From Mycolicibacterium elephantis DSM 44368 (GTDB taxonomy: Bacteria > Actinomycetota > Actinomycetes > Mycobacteriales > Mycobacteriaceae), in assembly GCF_004014805.1 (NCBI RefSeq), contig NZ_ATDN01000006.1:1-64000 (forward strand): a stretch of DNA of 64,000 nt, in the 5' to 3' direction. The notes under the pieces were generated by a model. That model searched no databases. It saw only the letters and a list, made by a program, of their open reading frames with translations, and was not told where the DNA came from. Of this stretch, positions 52,982-62,857 are shown one piece after another. The translations under genes were made by a program, and so were the position numbers. Positions within the stretch are counted from its first letter, which is position 1. Every line of letters starts with the position of its first letter.

Positions 52982-53821
52982 TCAGGTGGCCGACTGCAGC
53001 CAGCGTTCGGGAATCTCGGTCTGGATGGCGTCGTCTGCGGTGCCGGTGTAGCCGTCCCACAACTCCGACATGTTGAACCGCACGACGTAGAACCACTCCG
53101 GTTTCGCGTCCGGACGGTCCCAGGTCTCGTCCTCGGCGGCCGGGCTTTCGTAGGCCACCGTCGCGATCTCGCCCGTCGCGCCGCGCACGTATTCGGGCGT
53201 GCGGGTGTAGAACACGACGGGAAGTTCACGCACCACCACGGCGTCGCCGACTTTGAACTTCGGCTCCCCCGCCTGGCCGGCATAGACCTGAGGGTCGCCC
53301 TTGCCGACCGCGTGCTTGTGATGGGCGTTGCGTCTGACCTGTGACCCGTCCCCTTCGGACTTCGGCCTGGCCTCCAGCGCCCGGCCGTCGAGCCCGCCTG
53401 CGTAGCGGTCCGCGACCTCGGCCATCCGCTCGCTCAGCTCGCCGAGCGAGATGTGGTGCTTTTCCACCAGGACCCGCGCGACGGCCAGCAGCCAGCGGCC
53501 GTAGTAGGGCAACCCCAGATACTGGGCCCGCCCGACGTCGACATTGCCGATGCGGCGGCGCTCCTCCGAAAGCCAGATCCCCCGCCATGCGAGCACTTCG
53601 CAGATGACGTAGGTCATGTGCTCCCACAGTTCGTACTGCTTGTTCTCGTACTTCATCGGCGCATCCGGCTCACCGCCCACGTCGTGGACGGGTTTGAGGT
53701 ACGCGGTGATGCGGCCGTGGTCCAGCAGATCGGGTGTCGGGGCGTCGGGAAGCTCGGGATACGCCGACTTCAGCCGGGCGACGAGATCCAGTTGAGCTGC
53801 GCGTTCGGCCGCTGTGCTCAT
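52982..53821 (-). CDS. Nitrile hydratase beta-like subunit (fused SCNase alpha-beta type)
   Basis: 279 residues. The N-terminal half has KPVHDVGGEP (46-52) and WEHMTYVICEVLAWRG, then LPYYGRWLLAVARVLVEKHHI. After a polar linker, the C-terminal beta-barrel half (about 170-279) has KVGDAVVVRELPVVFYTRTPEYVRGATGEI and WFYVVRFNMSELWDG, typical of nitrile hydratase beta. It would pair with the alpha-like subunit to form the active site. The start at 53821 has GGAAGGAA. It is the first gene of the operon; its promoter lies in the 269-base spacer with the 16-base palindrome. Confidence 0.87.
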   Translation of the reverse strand: MSTAAERAAQLDLVARLKSAYPELPDAPTPDLLDHGRITAYLKPVHDVGGEPDAPMKYENKQYELWEHMTYVICEVLAWRGIWLSEERRRIGNVDVGRAQYLGLPYYGRWLLAVARVLVEKHHISLGELSERMAEVADRYAGGLDGRALEARPKSEGDGSQVRRNAHHKHAVGKGDPQVYAGQAGEPKFKVGDAVVVRELPVVFYTRTPEYVRGATGEIATVAYESPAAEDETWDRPDAKPEWFYVVRFNMSELWDGYTGTADDAIQTEIPERWLQSAT

Positions 53822-54024
53822 CACAGTTCCTTCCGGATCGAAGCGTCGAGCCTGGCGAAGTGAGCTGAACTTTATCTTTGCTCGACGGCTCAGACCACCC
53901 GAATTGCAGACTGGCTGCGGGGTTCAGGACGGCCGATGCCCGCTGCTCAATCGGGATACCCTGTGCCACAGACTATTTGGTGTGTCCCGTTGCGCCGAAT
54001 CGTTTATTGTCAGGTGCGGTGATT

Positions 54025-54040
54025 GCGTGACCGGTCACGC
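54025..54040. promoter_or_regulatory. 16-bp perfect palindrome GCGTGACCGGTCACGC
   Basis: Found in the 269-base spacer between the divergent nitrile-hydratase-like operon (start 53821) and the FUSC exporter gene (start 54091). It sits 50 bases before the exporter start. A dimeric repressor or activator site is likely; no regulator gene is adjacent. Confidence 0.5.
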
Positions 54041-54090
54041 CGCCTGCGTGTGCTTCCCCGATACCGGTCGAAAAGGGTCAGAATGGGGTG

Positions 54091-56079
54091 GTGACCACCG
54101 GGGGCAGGATCGTCGAAGCCCTCCGGCCGACATTGCCGGACATCGGGGCGGTTGCCCGCAGCCTGCTCGGCATGGTTGCGATGGCAGCCGTGGCGCTGCT
54201 GTGGCATTCGGGCACGGCGGCGCTGTGGGCGGCCGGAGCCGCGGCCATCGCCGGGGCGATCGCCCTGCAGGACAGCCCCGGTGGCCGGGTGTCGCTGGTC
54301 GTCACCGTCTCGCTGCAGATGGGGTGCGCTGTGCTGCTCGGCACCCTGACGGGCGCGTACAACGTGTTGTTCGTCGTGGCGGTCGCCGTGTGGTGTTTCG
54401 GCGCGGGGCTGCAGTGGGCGCTGGGCGGCAACGCGGGCCTGGTCGGGGCGGCGGCCAGCGCCCTGCTCGTGGTGGCGCCGCCCATCGCCCCGTCGGTGTC
54501 GTCGGTGCTCGTGCCCACGGCGCTGACGATCGCCGCGGGTTGCCTTCAGGCGGCGCTGATCGCGGTGTGGCCGCCGCAACGGTGGCGCACTCAGCGGGAG
54601 GCGTTGTCGAACGCCTACCGGTCGTTGGCCGAGGACGCACGCCAGGTCGCGGCCGACCGGGCGGCGCCGCTTGACGCGGCGTTGTCGCCGTCGTTGCGTG
54701 ACGCATTCATGGACACCCAGGCCAGCCGGCGGCCGGAGGCCTATCTCGGCGGTCACCGGCTGCCGGAGCGGATCATGGCCACGCTGCACGGCTTTCGCGG
54801 CTCGGCGGGCAAAGAGCGTGACGACGTCACCCGTGTGCTCGACTCCGCGGCGGAGGTGCTCGACGCGCTCGCCGACCACAAGCACACCGCACGCCGCGAC
54901 GCCGAACACGCGCTGGTCCGCGTCGACACCGCGGTGTCGATGATCACCGGCTCCGAAGCCGCCACCGCGCAACGTCTTTCGCAACAGCTGCACGAGGCCG
55001 CAGAACTGCGCTTCCCCGACCTCTACCGGCCCGATCTGATCAACCCGATGCGCAGGGCGGTCGGCGCGGTGCGCGGGCACCTGACGCTGACATCGCCGAT
55101 TCTGCGCCACGCTGTCCGGTTGTCGGCGGCCGTCACGCTGGGCATCGCCGCCGACCGCTTCGCGCCCGTCAACCACGGCTACTGGGCAGCGCTCACGGTC
55201 CTGATGGTGCTGCGTCCGGAGACCGCGCACACCTATACCCGGTGCGTCGGACGCATCGCCAGCATCGCGGCGGGCATCGTGCTGACGTCTACGATCACGC
55301 TGTTGGTGGATCCCACCGGATACGTCGCGGCGGTGTTGGCGACACTGTTCGTCGGGATCACCTACTCGGTCACCCGGTTCGGCTACATCGCCGCCAGCGC
55401 GGCGCTGGCCGGCGCCGTGGTGTTCCTGCTGGACATCGGCGCCGCGACTTCGGGCGCGACACTGGAAGACCGGTTGTTCTCGGTGGTCATCGGCGGCGGC
55501 CTGGCGGTGGTGGCCCACGTGTCGTTTCCCGACCACGCGCTGATCCGGCTCTGGCAACGGTCGGGCGAACTGCTGAAAACCGAGATCGACTACGCCGCGA
55601 CCGTGATCAAGGCATTCGTCCACGAACTCGACCGTCCCGCCGATGCGGTGTCCGCGGCCTGGCAGAAGGCCTTTCGCGCCCGCGCCTCGTTCGAAGCGGC
55701 GGCCGGTGCGGCCGGGCTTGATTCACCGGAACTGCGTCGCTGGCTGCGTTCGTACCGGGCGGCGCTGAACGGTGTCACCAGTTCGTGCGCGACGCTGGAG
55801 ACCAGCCTCCCGCCGCGCCCGCTCACCAACGTCACACCAGAATTCGTCGCGGCCATCGACGACTACGTCGACGCGCTGCGCGGCGCCCCACCGAGCCCGG
55901 CCGCGCCGTGGACCGTCGACCTCGCCGCCCTCACCGCGGCCAACCAGCAGGTCCGTGATCGGGCTGCCGAGCTACCGGCCGACAACGGCGCCGCCCGGGT
56001 GCTGGTCGCCGAGATCGCGACGATCACCCGCCACCTGTCGAGTATCGCTACTGTTCGCGAGCCCACTTCGGTTGGATGA
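54091..56079 (+). CDS. FUSC-family membrane exporter
   Basis: 662 residues. Two sets of membrane helices, roughly 25-160 and 365-480, each followed by a soluble helical region (180-360 and 490-640), give the aromatic acid exporter / FUSC arrangement. DRFAPVNHGYWAALTVLMVLRPE near 365-390 is the best family mark. It probably exports aromatic or acidic compounds or detergents. The start may be either of two GTGs (54088 or 54091). Its 3' end overlaps the convergent thioesterase by 32 bases. Confidence 0.82.
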   Translation: MTTGGRIVEALRPTLPDIGAVARSLLGMVAMAAVALLWHSGTAALWAAGAAAIAGAIALQDSPGGRVSLVVTVSLQMGCAVLLGTLTGAYNVLFVVAVAVWCFGAGLQWALGGNAGLVGAAASALLVVAPPIAPSVSSVLVPTALTIAAGCLQAALIAVWPPQRWRTQREALSNAYRSLAEDARQVAADRAAPLDAALSPSLRDAFMDTQASRRPEAYLGGHRLPERIMATLHGFRGSAGKERDDVTRVLDSAAEVLDALADHKHTARRDAEHALVRVDTAVSMITGSEAATAQRLSQQLHEAAELRFPDLYRPDLINPMRRAVGAVRGHLTLTSPILRHAVRLSAAVTLGIAADRFAPVNHGYWAALTVLMVLRPETAHTYTRCVGRIASIAAGIVLTSTITLLVDPTGYVAAVLATLFVGITYSVTRFGYIAASAALAGAVVFLLDIGAATSGATLEDRLFSVVIGGGLAVVAHVSFPDHALIRLWQRSGELLKTEIDYAATVIKAFVHELDRPADAVSAAWQKAFRARASFEAAAGAAGLDSPELRRWLRSYRAALNGVTSSCATLETSLPPRPLTNVTPEFVAAIDDYVDALRGAPPSPAAPWTVDLAALTAANQQVRDRAAELPADNGAARVLVAEIATITRHLSSIATVREPTSVG

Positions 56080-56677
56080 ACACACCCTGCGCCTCCACGG
56101 TGACACCGTCTTCGTCAGCCAAATGCCCTGCGGCATAAGTCTTGACGCCCTCGCTGTGGGTGACCTTCGCCTCGGCGTGTAGCCGGCCCAGCCGGGTGGT
56201 GCGCAGATAGCGCAGGGTAATGGTGCCGGTGAAGCGTGGATTCACCCCGTCGCTGGCCGCCTCACCGAGCAGATGGTCGAGCACGAGCGCCGCGATGCCG
56301 CCGTGCACGTGGCCCGGCGGTCCCTCGTAGGCCGCACCCATGTCGAAATCGGCGTGCACCCGCCCGTCGGCGTCGCGGTGAACGACCAGCGGCGGCGCGA
56401 CCGGATTGCGGATCCCGATCACCGGGTTGCCCCACGGCATGCGGTCGCCGCCGGTGGTGTAGCGGACACCGAACGGGCCGTCGCTCTGCTGGGCACGCAG
56501 CCGCGCGGTCGCCGCATCGATCTGGGCCTTGACCGCCGACACCGTCTCGGCGTCGACCTCGGTGCGGATTGTCGCGTCGACAAGCTCTCGCACGGACTGT
56601 GCGAGCGGTTCATGGACCGCGCGCATCTGCGCGACCTCGGCCGCGGACACGTCACCGATGTGGGTGAACTCCACCAT
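56048..56677 (-). CDS. PaaI-family thioesterase
   Basis: 209 residues. A hotdog domain covers about 85-205 with the GHVHGGIAALVLDHLLG motif at about 120-136, the usual HGG loop and following helix of PaaI-type thioesterases. The first 80 residues form a helical extension. It likely hydrolyses an acyl-CoA. It shares a divergent promoter region containing a 16-base KstR-type palindrome with the TPR gene, and overlaps the FUSC gene 3' end by 32 bases. Confidence 0.83.
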   Translation of the reverse strand: MVEFTHIGDVSAAEVAQMRAVHEPLAQSVRELVDATIRTEVDAETVSAVKAQIDAATARLRAQQSDGPFGVRYTTGGDRMPWGNPVIGIRNPVAPPLVVHRDADGRVHADFDMGAAYEGPPGHVHGGIAALVLDHLLGEAASDGVNPRFTGTITLRYLRTTRLGRLHAEAKVTHSEGVKTYAAGHLADEDGVTVEAQGVFIQPKWAREQ

Positions 56678-56685
56678 GGGAGCAC

Positions 56686-56699
56686 TAGAACACGTTCTA
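56686..56699. promoter_or_regulatory. KstR-type operator (TAGAACACGTTCTA), perfect palindrome
   Basis: A full match to TnnAACnnGTTnnA that extends to a perfect 16-base palindrome CTAGAACACGTTCTAG (56685-56700). It lies only 8 bases upstream of the thioesterase start and 54 bases upstream of the TPR gene at 56754; it could control both. Confidence 0.72.
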
Positions 56700-56753
56700 G
56701 CGCAGCTTGTCGAATCAGCGTGCCGCCGCTGCGTGGCGGAATTATCGTGCCTT

Positions 56754-58424
56754 ATGACCGTCGCCGACCTCGAGCCCTACTACGACTTGGGCCGCTATCA
56801 CCGACGCATCGACACGCCCGCGCCGGAGGCACAGGTGTGGTTCGACCGGGGCATGGTGTGGGCCTACGCGTTCAACCACGAAGAGGCCATCAGGTGTTTC
56901 GAGCGCGCGCTGCGGTTCGATCCTGACCTGGCGGTCGCACGCTGGGGCATCGCCTACTCGGTCGGGCCCAACTACAACAAGGGGTGGGACGCCTTCGACC
57001 CCGTCGACAAGGCGACGTCGTTGGCCAGGGCCAGAACCGAGCTCGAGCTGGCCACCGGTGGGCGGGCCTCAGAAGTCGAACGCGGCCTGATCGACGCGCT
57101 GCGGAAGCGGTTCTCGATCGACGATCCCGACGACCTCGAGGCGCTGAGCGCCGCGGGTGAGGCCTACGCCGCCGCGATGGACGCTCTCTGCGCAGCCCAT
57201 CCCGACGACGTCGACGTGGCGGCGCTGACCGCCGACGCCCTGGTCAACGTGACGGCGTGGGCGCTGTGGGACACTCGCACCGGCGAACCGGCCCCGGGAT
57301 CGCGGGTGCTGCAGGCCAAACAGATCCTCGAGCGCGCGCTCGCCGGCACGGCGGGACGCGAGCACCCCGGGATCCTGCACCTGTACCTACACACCATGGA
57401 GATGTCGGCTCGCCCGCAGGACGCGTTGCCGGCCGCCGACCTACTGCGCGACCTGGTGCCCGACGCGGGCCATCTGCTGCACATGCCCAGCCACATCGAC
57501 GTGCTGTGCGGAAACTACCGGGACGCGGTTGTCGCGAACACGGTCGCCGCGCGGGTGGATCGGCGGTTCGTCGAACGGGAGGGGCCGCTCAACTTCTACT
57601 CGCTCTACCGCGCCCACAACCTGCACTTCATCGTGTATTCGGCGATGCTGGAGGGCAATTCGCGCGCCGCCTTCGCCGCCGCCGACGAACTGGCCGCGCA
57701 GCTGACCCCGGAACTGCTGCGCATCGAGTCGCCGCCGATGGCCGACTGGCTCGAGGCGTTCGTGCCGTTGGGGGTCCATGCGCTGGTCCGCTTTGGTCGC
57801 TGGGATGAGCTGATCGCCCACCCGCTGCCGCAGGACCTGGATCTGTACTGCTCCACCGCGGCGACCATCCACTACGGCCGCGGGGTGGCGCACGCGGCGA
57901 GGGGCAACCTGGCCGAGGCGCGCGCCGAGCAGGACGCGTTCGCCCGCGCCTATGCCCGCATCCCCGACACCCGGTACCTGTTCAACAACACCGTGATCGA
58001 CATCCTGGCGATCGCCGCCGAGATGCTCGCCGGCGAGATCGCCTACCGGGAGGGCAGATTCGACGAGGCGTTCACCCGTCTCGAGGCCGCGATCGCGCTC
58101 GACGACGCCCTCCCCTACGACGAGCCGTGGGGCTGGATGCAGCCGACCCGGCACGCGTACGGCGCTCTGCTGCTCGAGCAGGGCCACGTCGAGCAGGCCG
58201 CCCGGGTGTACGCCGCCGACCTCGGACTCGACGACACGCTGCCGCGACCCTGCCAGCACCCCAACAACGTGTGGAGCCTGCACGGCTACCACGAATGCCT
58301 GCAGCGGCTGGGCCGAACCGGCGAGGCGACGATCATCGGCCGCCAGTCGGCGCTGGCCTTGGCGCGCGCAGACGTGCAGATCGCGGCTTCGTGCGCGTGC
58401 CGACTGGAGGTCTTCGCCCCGTAG
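56754..58424 (+). CDS. TPR-repeat protein
   Basis: 556 residues, mostly helical. The N-terminal TPR pair is clear: AQVWFDRGMVWAYAFNHEEAIRCFERALRFDPDLAVARWGIAYSVG. Further helical repeats run to the end, with a C-terminal TPR-like GEIAYREGRFDEAFTRLEAAIAL. An LYLHTMEMS / HMPSHIDVLCGNY segment in the middle is characteristic of a conserved bacterial group of unknown function. No signal peptide. The deaminase gene follows 11 bases later, so the two are probably cotranscribed. Confidence 0.8.
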   Translation: MTVADLEPYYDLGRYHRRIDTPAPEAQVWFDRGMVWAYAFNHEEAIRCFERALRFDPDLAVARWGIAYSVGPNYNKGWDAFDPVDKATSLARARTELELATGGRASEVERGLIDALRKRFSIDDPDDLEALSAAGEAYAAAMDALCAAHPDDVDVAALTADALVNVTAWALWDTRTGEPAPGSRVLQAKQILERALAGTAGREHPGILHLYLHTMEMSARPQDALPAADLLRDLVPDAGHLLHMPSHIDVLCGNYRDAVVANTVAARVDRRFVEREGPLNFYSLYRAHNLHFIVYSAMLEGNSRAAFAAADELAAQLTPELLRIESPPMADWLEAFVPLGVHALVRFGRWDELIAHPLPQDLDLYCSTAATIHYGRGVAHAARGNLAEARAEQDAFARAYARIPDTRYLFNNTVIDILAIAAEMLAGEIAYREGRFDEAFTRLEAAIALDDALPYDEPWGWMQPTRHAYGALLLEQGHVEQAARVYAADLGLDDTLPRPCQHPNNVWSLHGYHECLQRLGRTGEATIIGRQSALALARADVQIAASCACRLEVFAP

Positions 58425-58435
58425 ACTGCGGGTCG

Positions 58436-58912
58436 ATGTCCCTGCGCGACGACGACCTCACCCGCCTGAGCCGCTGCGTGGAACTGGCGCGTGAGGCGCT
58501 TGACAACGGCGACGAGCCGTTCGGGTCGATCCTGGTCGACGCCGACGGCCGCACCCTGTTCGAGGACCGCAACCGGGTCAAGGACGGTGACCACACCCGC
58601 CATCCGGAGTTCGCGATCGCGCGGTGGGCCGTCGACAACCTCAGCCCCGCCGAACGCGCGCATACGACCGTGTACACCTCCGGTGAGCACTGCCCGATGT
58701 GCGCGGCGGCGCACGCCTGGGTCGGTCTCGGCCGCATCGTCTACGCGACGTCCTCGGCGCAACTGAGCGGGTGGCTCCAGGAGTGGGACGCACCGCCGCC
58801 GGTGGCACCGCTGCCGATCACCACCGTCGCTCCACGGGTGACCGTCGAAGGGCCCGCCGCGGAGTTCGCCGAGACGATGAAGGCGCTCTACGAAGCGAAG
58901 TTCCGGCTGTGA
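58436..58912 (+). CDS. Cytidine/guanine deaminase-type nucleoside deaminase
   Basis: 158 residues, CDA superfamily. Zinc ligands and proton shuttle: H56-P-E58 (HPEFAIARWAVDN) and C86-P-M-C89 (GEHCPMCAAAHAW). This arrangement fits guanine deaminase and tRNA-adenosine deaminase relatives; the C-terminal part after 120 is more like guanine deaminase. It deaminates a base or nucleoside. The GH13 gene starts at or near its stop, so all three from 56754 may form one operon. Confidence 0.85.
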   Translation: MSLRDDDLTRLSRCVELAREALDNGDEPFGSILVDADGRTLFEDRNRVKDGDHTRHPEFAIARWAVDNLSPAERAHTTVYTSGEHCPMCAAAHAWVGLGRIVYATSSAQLSGWLQEWDAPPPVAPLPITTVAPRVTVEGPAAEFAETMKALYEAKFRL

Positions 58913-58938
58913 CAGGGTCTTCGCGCAAGCGCTCATCC

Positions 58939-60216
58939 ATGAGGGAACCGGCCTGGGTCCAGCACGTGATCTGGTGGCAGATCTATCCGTTGGGCTTCGT
59001 CGGCGCGTATCCGGCCGACCCGCCGCCGGGCCCGGAGGAACACCGGCTACGCCGCGTCGTCGAATGGCTGGACCACGCCATCGAACTCGGCACGTCCGGC
59101 ATCGCGCTCGGACCGGTGTTCGCCTCGCGCACCCACGGCTACGACACCGTCGACCACTACCGCATCGACCCCCGGCTCGGTGACGACGACGACTTCGACA
59201 CGCTGGTGGCCGAGGCCAAGCGCCGCGGGCTGCGCATCCTGCTCGACGGTGTGTTCAACCACGTCGCCGCCGATTTCGCGCGGTCCGAATGGTTCCGCAA
59301 GGGCAGCAACGGCTTTGACACCTTCGAGGGGCATGGCGACCTGATCGCACTCGACCACGACAATCCCGAGGTCGTCTCCTACGCCGCCGACGTCATGGCC
59401 TACTGGCTGGGCCGCGGCGCCGACGGGTTTCGCCTGGACGCGGCATACGCGGTCCCCGACCGGTTCTGGGCCGCGGTGCTGCCCCGGGTCCGCGCCGCGT
59501 TTCCCGACGCCTGGTTCGTCGGGGAGGTCATCCACGGGGACTATGCCGCGCGGGTCGGCGCGGCAGGGTTCGACTCGGTGACCCAGTACGAGCTGTGGAA
59601 GGCGATCTGGAGCAGCCTGGTCGACGGCAACTTCCACGAGCTGGACTGGGCGCTGCTGCGCCACAACGAGTTTCTCGACGTCTTCGTGCCGATGACCTTC
59701 GTCGGAAACCACGACGTCACCCGGATCGCCAGCCGGCTCAACGACACCGGGCACCTCGAGCACGCGCTGGTCGTCCTGTTCACGACCGGCGGCACCCCCA
59801 GCGTGTACGCGGGCGACGAGTTCGCCTACCTCGGCGTCAAAGAGGAGCGGTTCGGCGGCGACGACGCGGTCCGTCCGGAGTTCGGCGCGCCGCCGTCGGC
59901 CGACGAGCAGCAACACGACGTGCTGCGGCTGCACCAGCACCTGATCGGCCTGCACAGGCGCCACCCGTGGCTGCGCACGGCGCGCACGTCGGCGCTGCAG
60001 CTGTCCAACCGCCAGTACCTCTACGAAACCCGCGGCGGCACAGACGCGTTGGTGGTCGCGCTGAACATCGACGACGCGCCGATGCCGCTGTCACTGCCCG
60101 CTCTCGGACTCGGCAGCGGGCGCATCGTCGCGGGATCCGGCGCACGTCCGGCCGACACGGTGGCCGAGACCGAGGTCGCGCCGCACGGCTGGCTCGTCAT
60201 CGATCCGGGGGCCTAG
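58939..60216 (+). CDS. Alpha-amylase-family glycoside hydrolase (GH13)
   Basis: 425 residues. TIM-barrel with GH13 regions: DGVFNHVA (region I, about 103-110), FRLDAAY (nucleophile D167), FVGEVIHG (acid/base E196) and FVGNHD (H258, D259). No signal peptide, so it works inside the cell, probably on a maltooligosaccharide, trehalose or glycogen-derived substrate. A GTG at 58909 would give a 4-base overlap with the deaminase and 10 extra residues; the ATG at 58939 is closer to the conserved start. It directly precedes lldD2. Confidence 0.86.
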   Translation: MREPAWVQHVIWWQIYPLGFVGAYPADPPPGPEEHRLRRVVEWLDHAIELGTSGIALGPVFASRTHGYDTVDHYRIDPRLGDDDDFDTLVAEAKRRGLRILLDGVFNHVAADFARSEWFRKGSNGFDTFEGHGDLIALDHDNPEVVSYAADVMAYWLGRGADGFRLDAAYAVPDRFWAAVLPRVRAAFPDAWFVGEVIHGDYAARVGAAGFDSVTQYELWKAIWSSLVDGNFHELDWALLRHNEFLDVFVPMTFVGNHDVTRIASRLNDTGHLEHALVVLFTTGGTPSVYAGDEFAYLGVKEERFGGDDAVRPEFGAPPSADEQQHDVLRLHQHLIGLHRRHPWLRTARTSALQLSNRQYLYETRGGTDALVVALNIDDAPMPLSLPALGLGSGRIVAGSGARPADTVAETEVAPHGWLVIDPGA

Positions 60217-60218
60217 AC

Positions 60219-62680
<2,462 letters not shown>

Positions 62681-62691
62681 ACCACCCCACA

Positions 62692-62730
62692 CAGGGAGCC
62701 TGCCGTAACCCCCGAACGGCAGGCTCCCTG
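62692..62730 (+). terminator. Stem-loop terminator after the antigen 85 gene
   Basis: Perfect 15-base arms (CAGGGAGCCTGCCGT at 62692-62706 and its complement at 62716-62730) with a 9-base loop, starting 12 bases after the stop. There is no long U tract (only CCATTT), as is common for mycobacterial intrinsic terminators. Confidence 0.75.
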
Positions 62731-62822
62731 CCATTTGCGGGGGCTTTACGGCGTGCCCAGCCCTGTGTACGTCTCGCGAACAACCGAGCGCGCGCGGCGG
62801 GAACAAACGCCGGACCGTCAAG

Positions 62823-62843
62823 GTTGAGTCGATCAGACTGAAC
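62823..62843. promoter_or_regulatory. HAIR-like element (HspR site) upstream of lon
   Basis: GTTGAGT-N7-ACTGAAC compares with the HspR HAIR consensus CTTGAGT-N7-ACTCAAG at 11 of 14 fixed positions, with exact spacing. It ends 14 bases before the lon ATG. In Streptomyces, lon is a known HspR target, so heat-shock repression of lon by HspR is plausible here. Confidence 0.5.
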
Positions 62844-62857
62844 TTTGGAGGAATCTG

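Noticed and set aside
59595..60218. In-frame extension upstream of lldD2 through the GH13 gene
   Set aside because: It overlaps the GH13 coding frame and the family N-terminus starts at about 60219.
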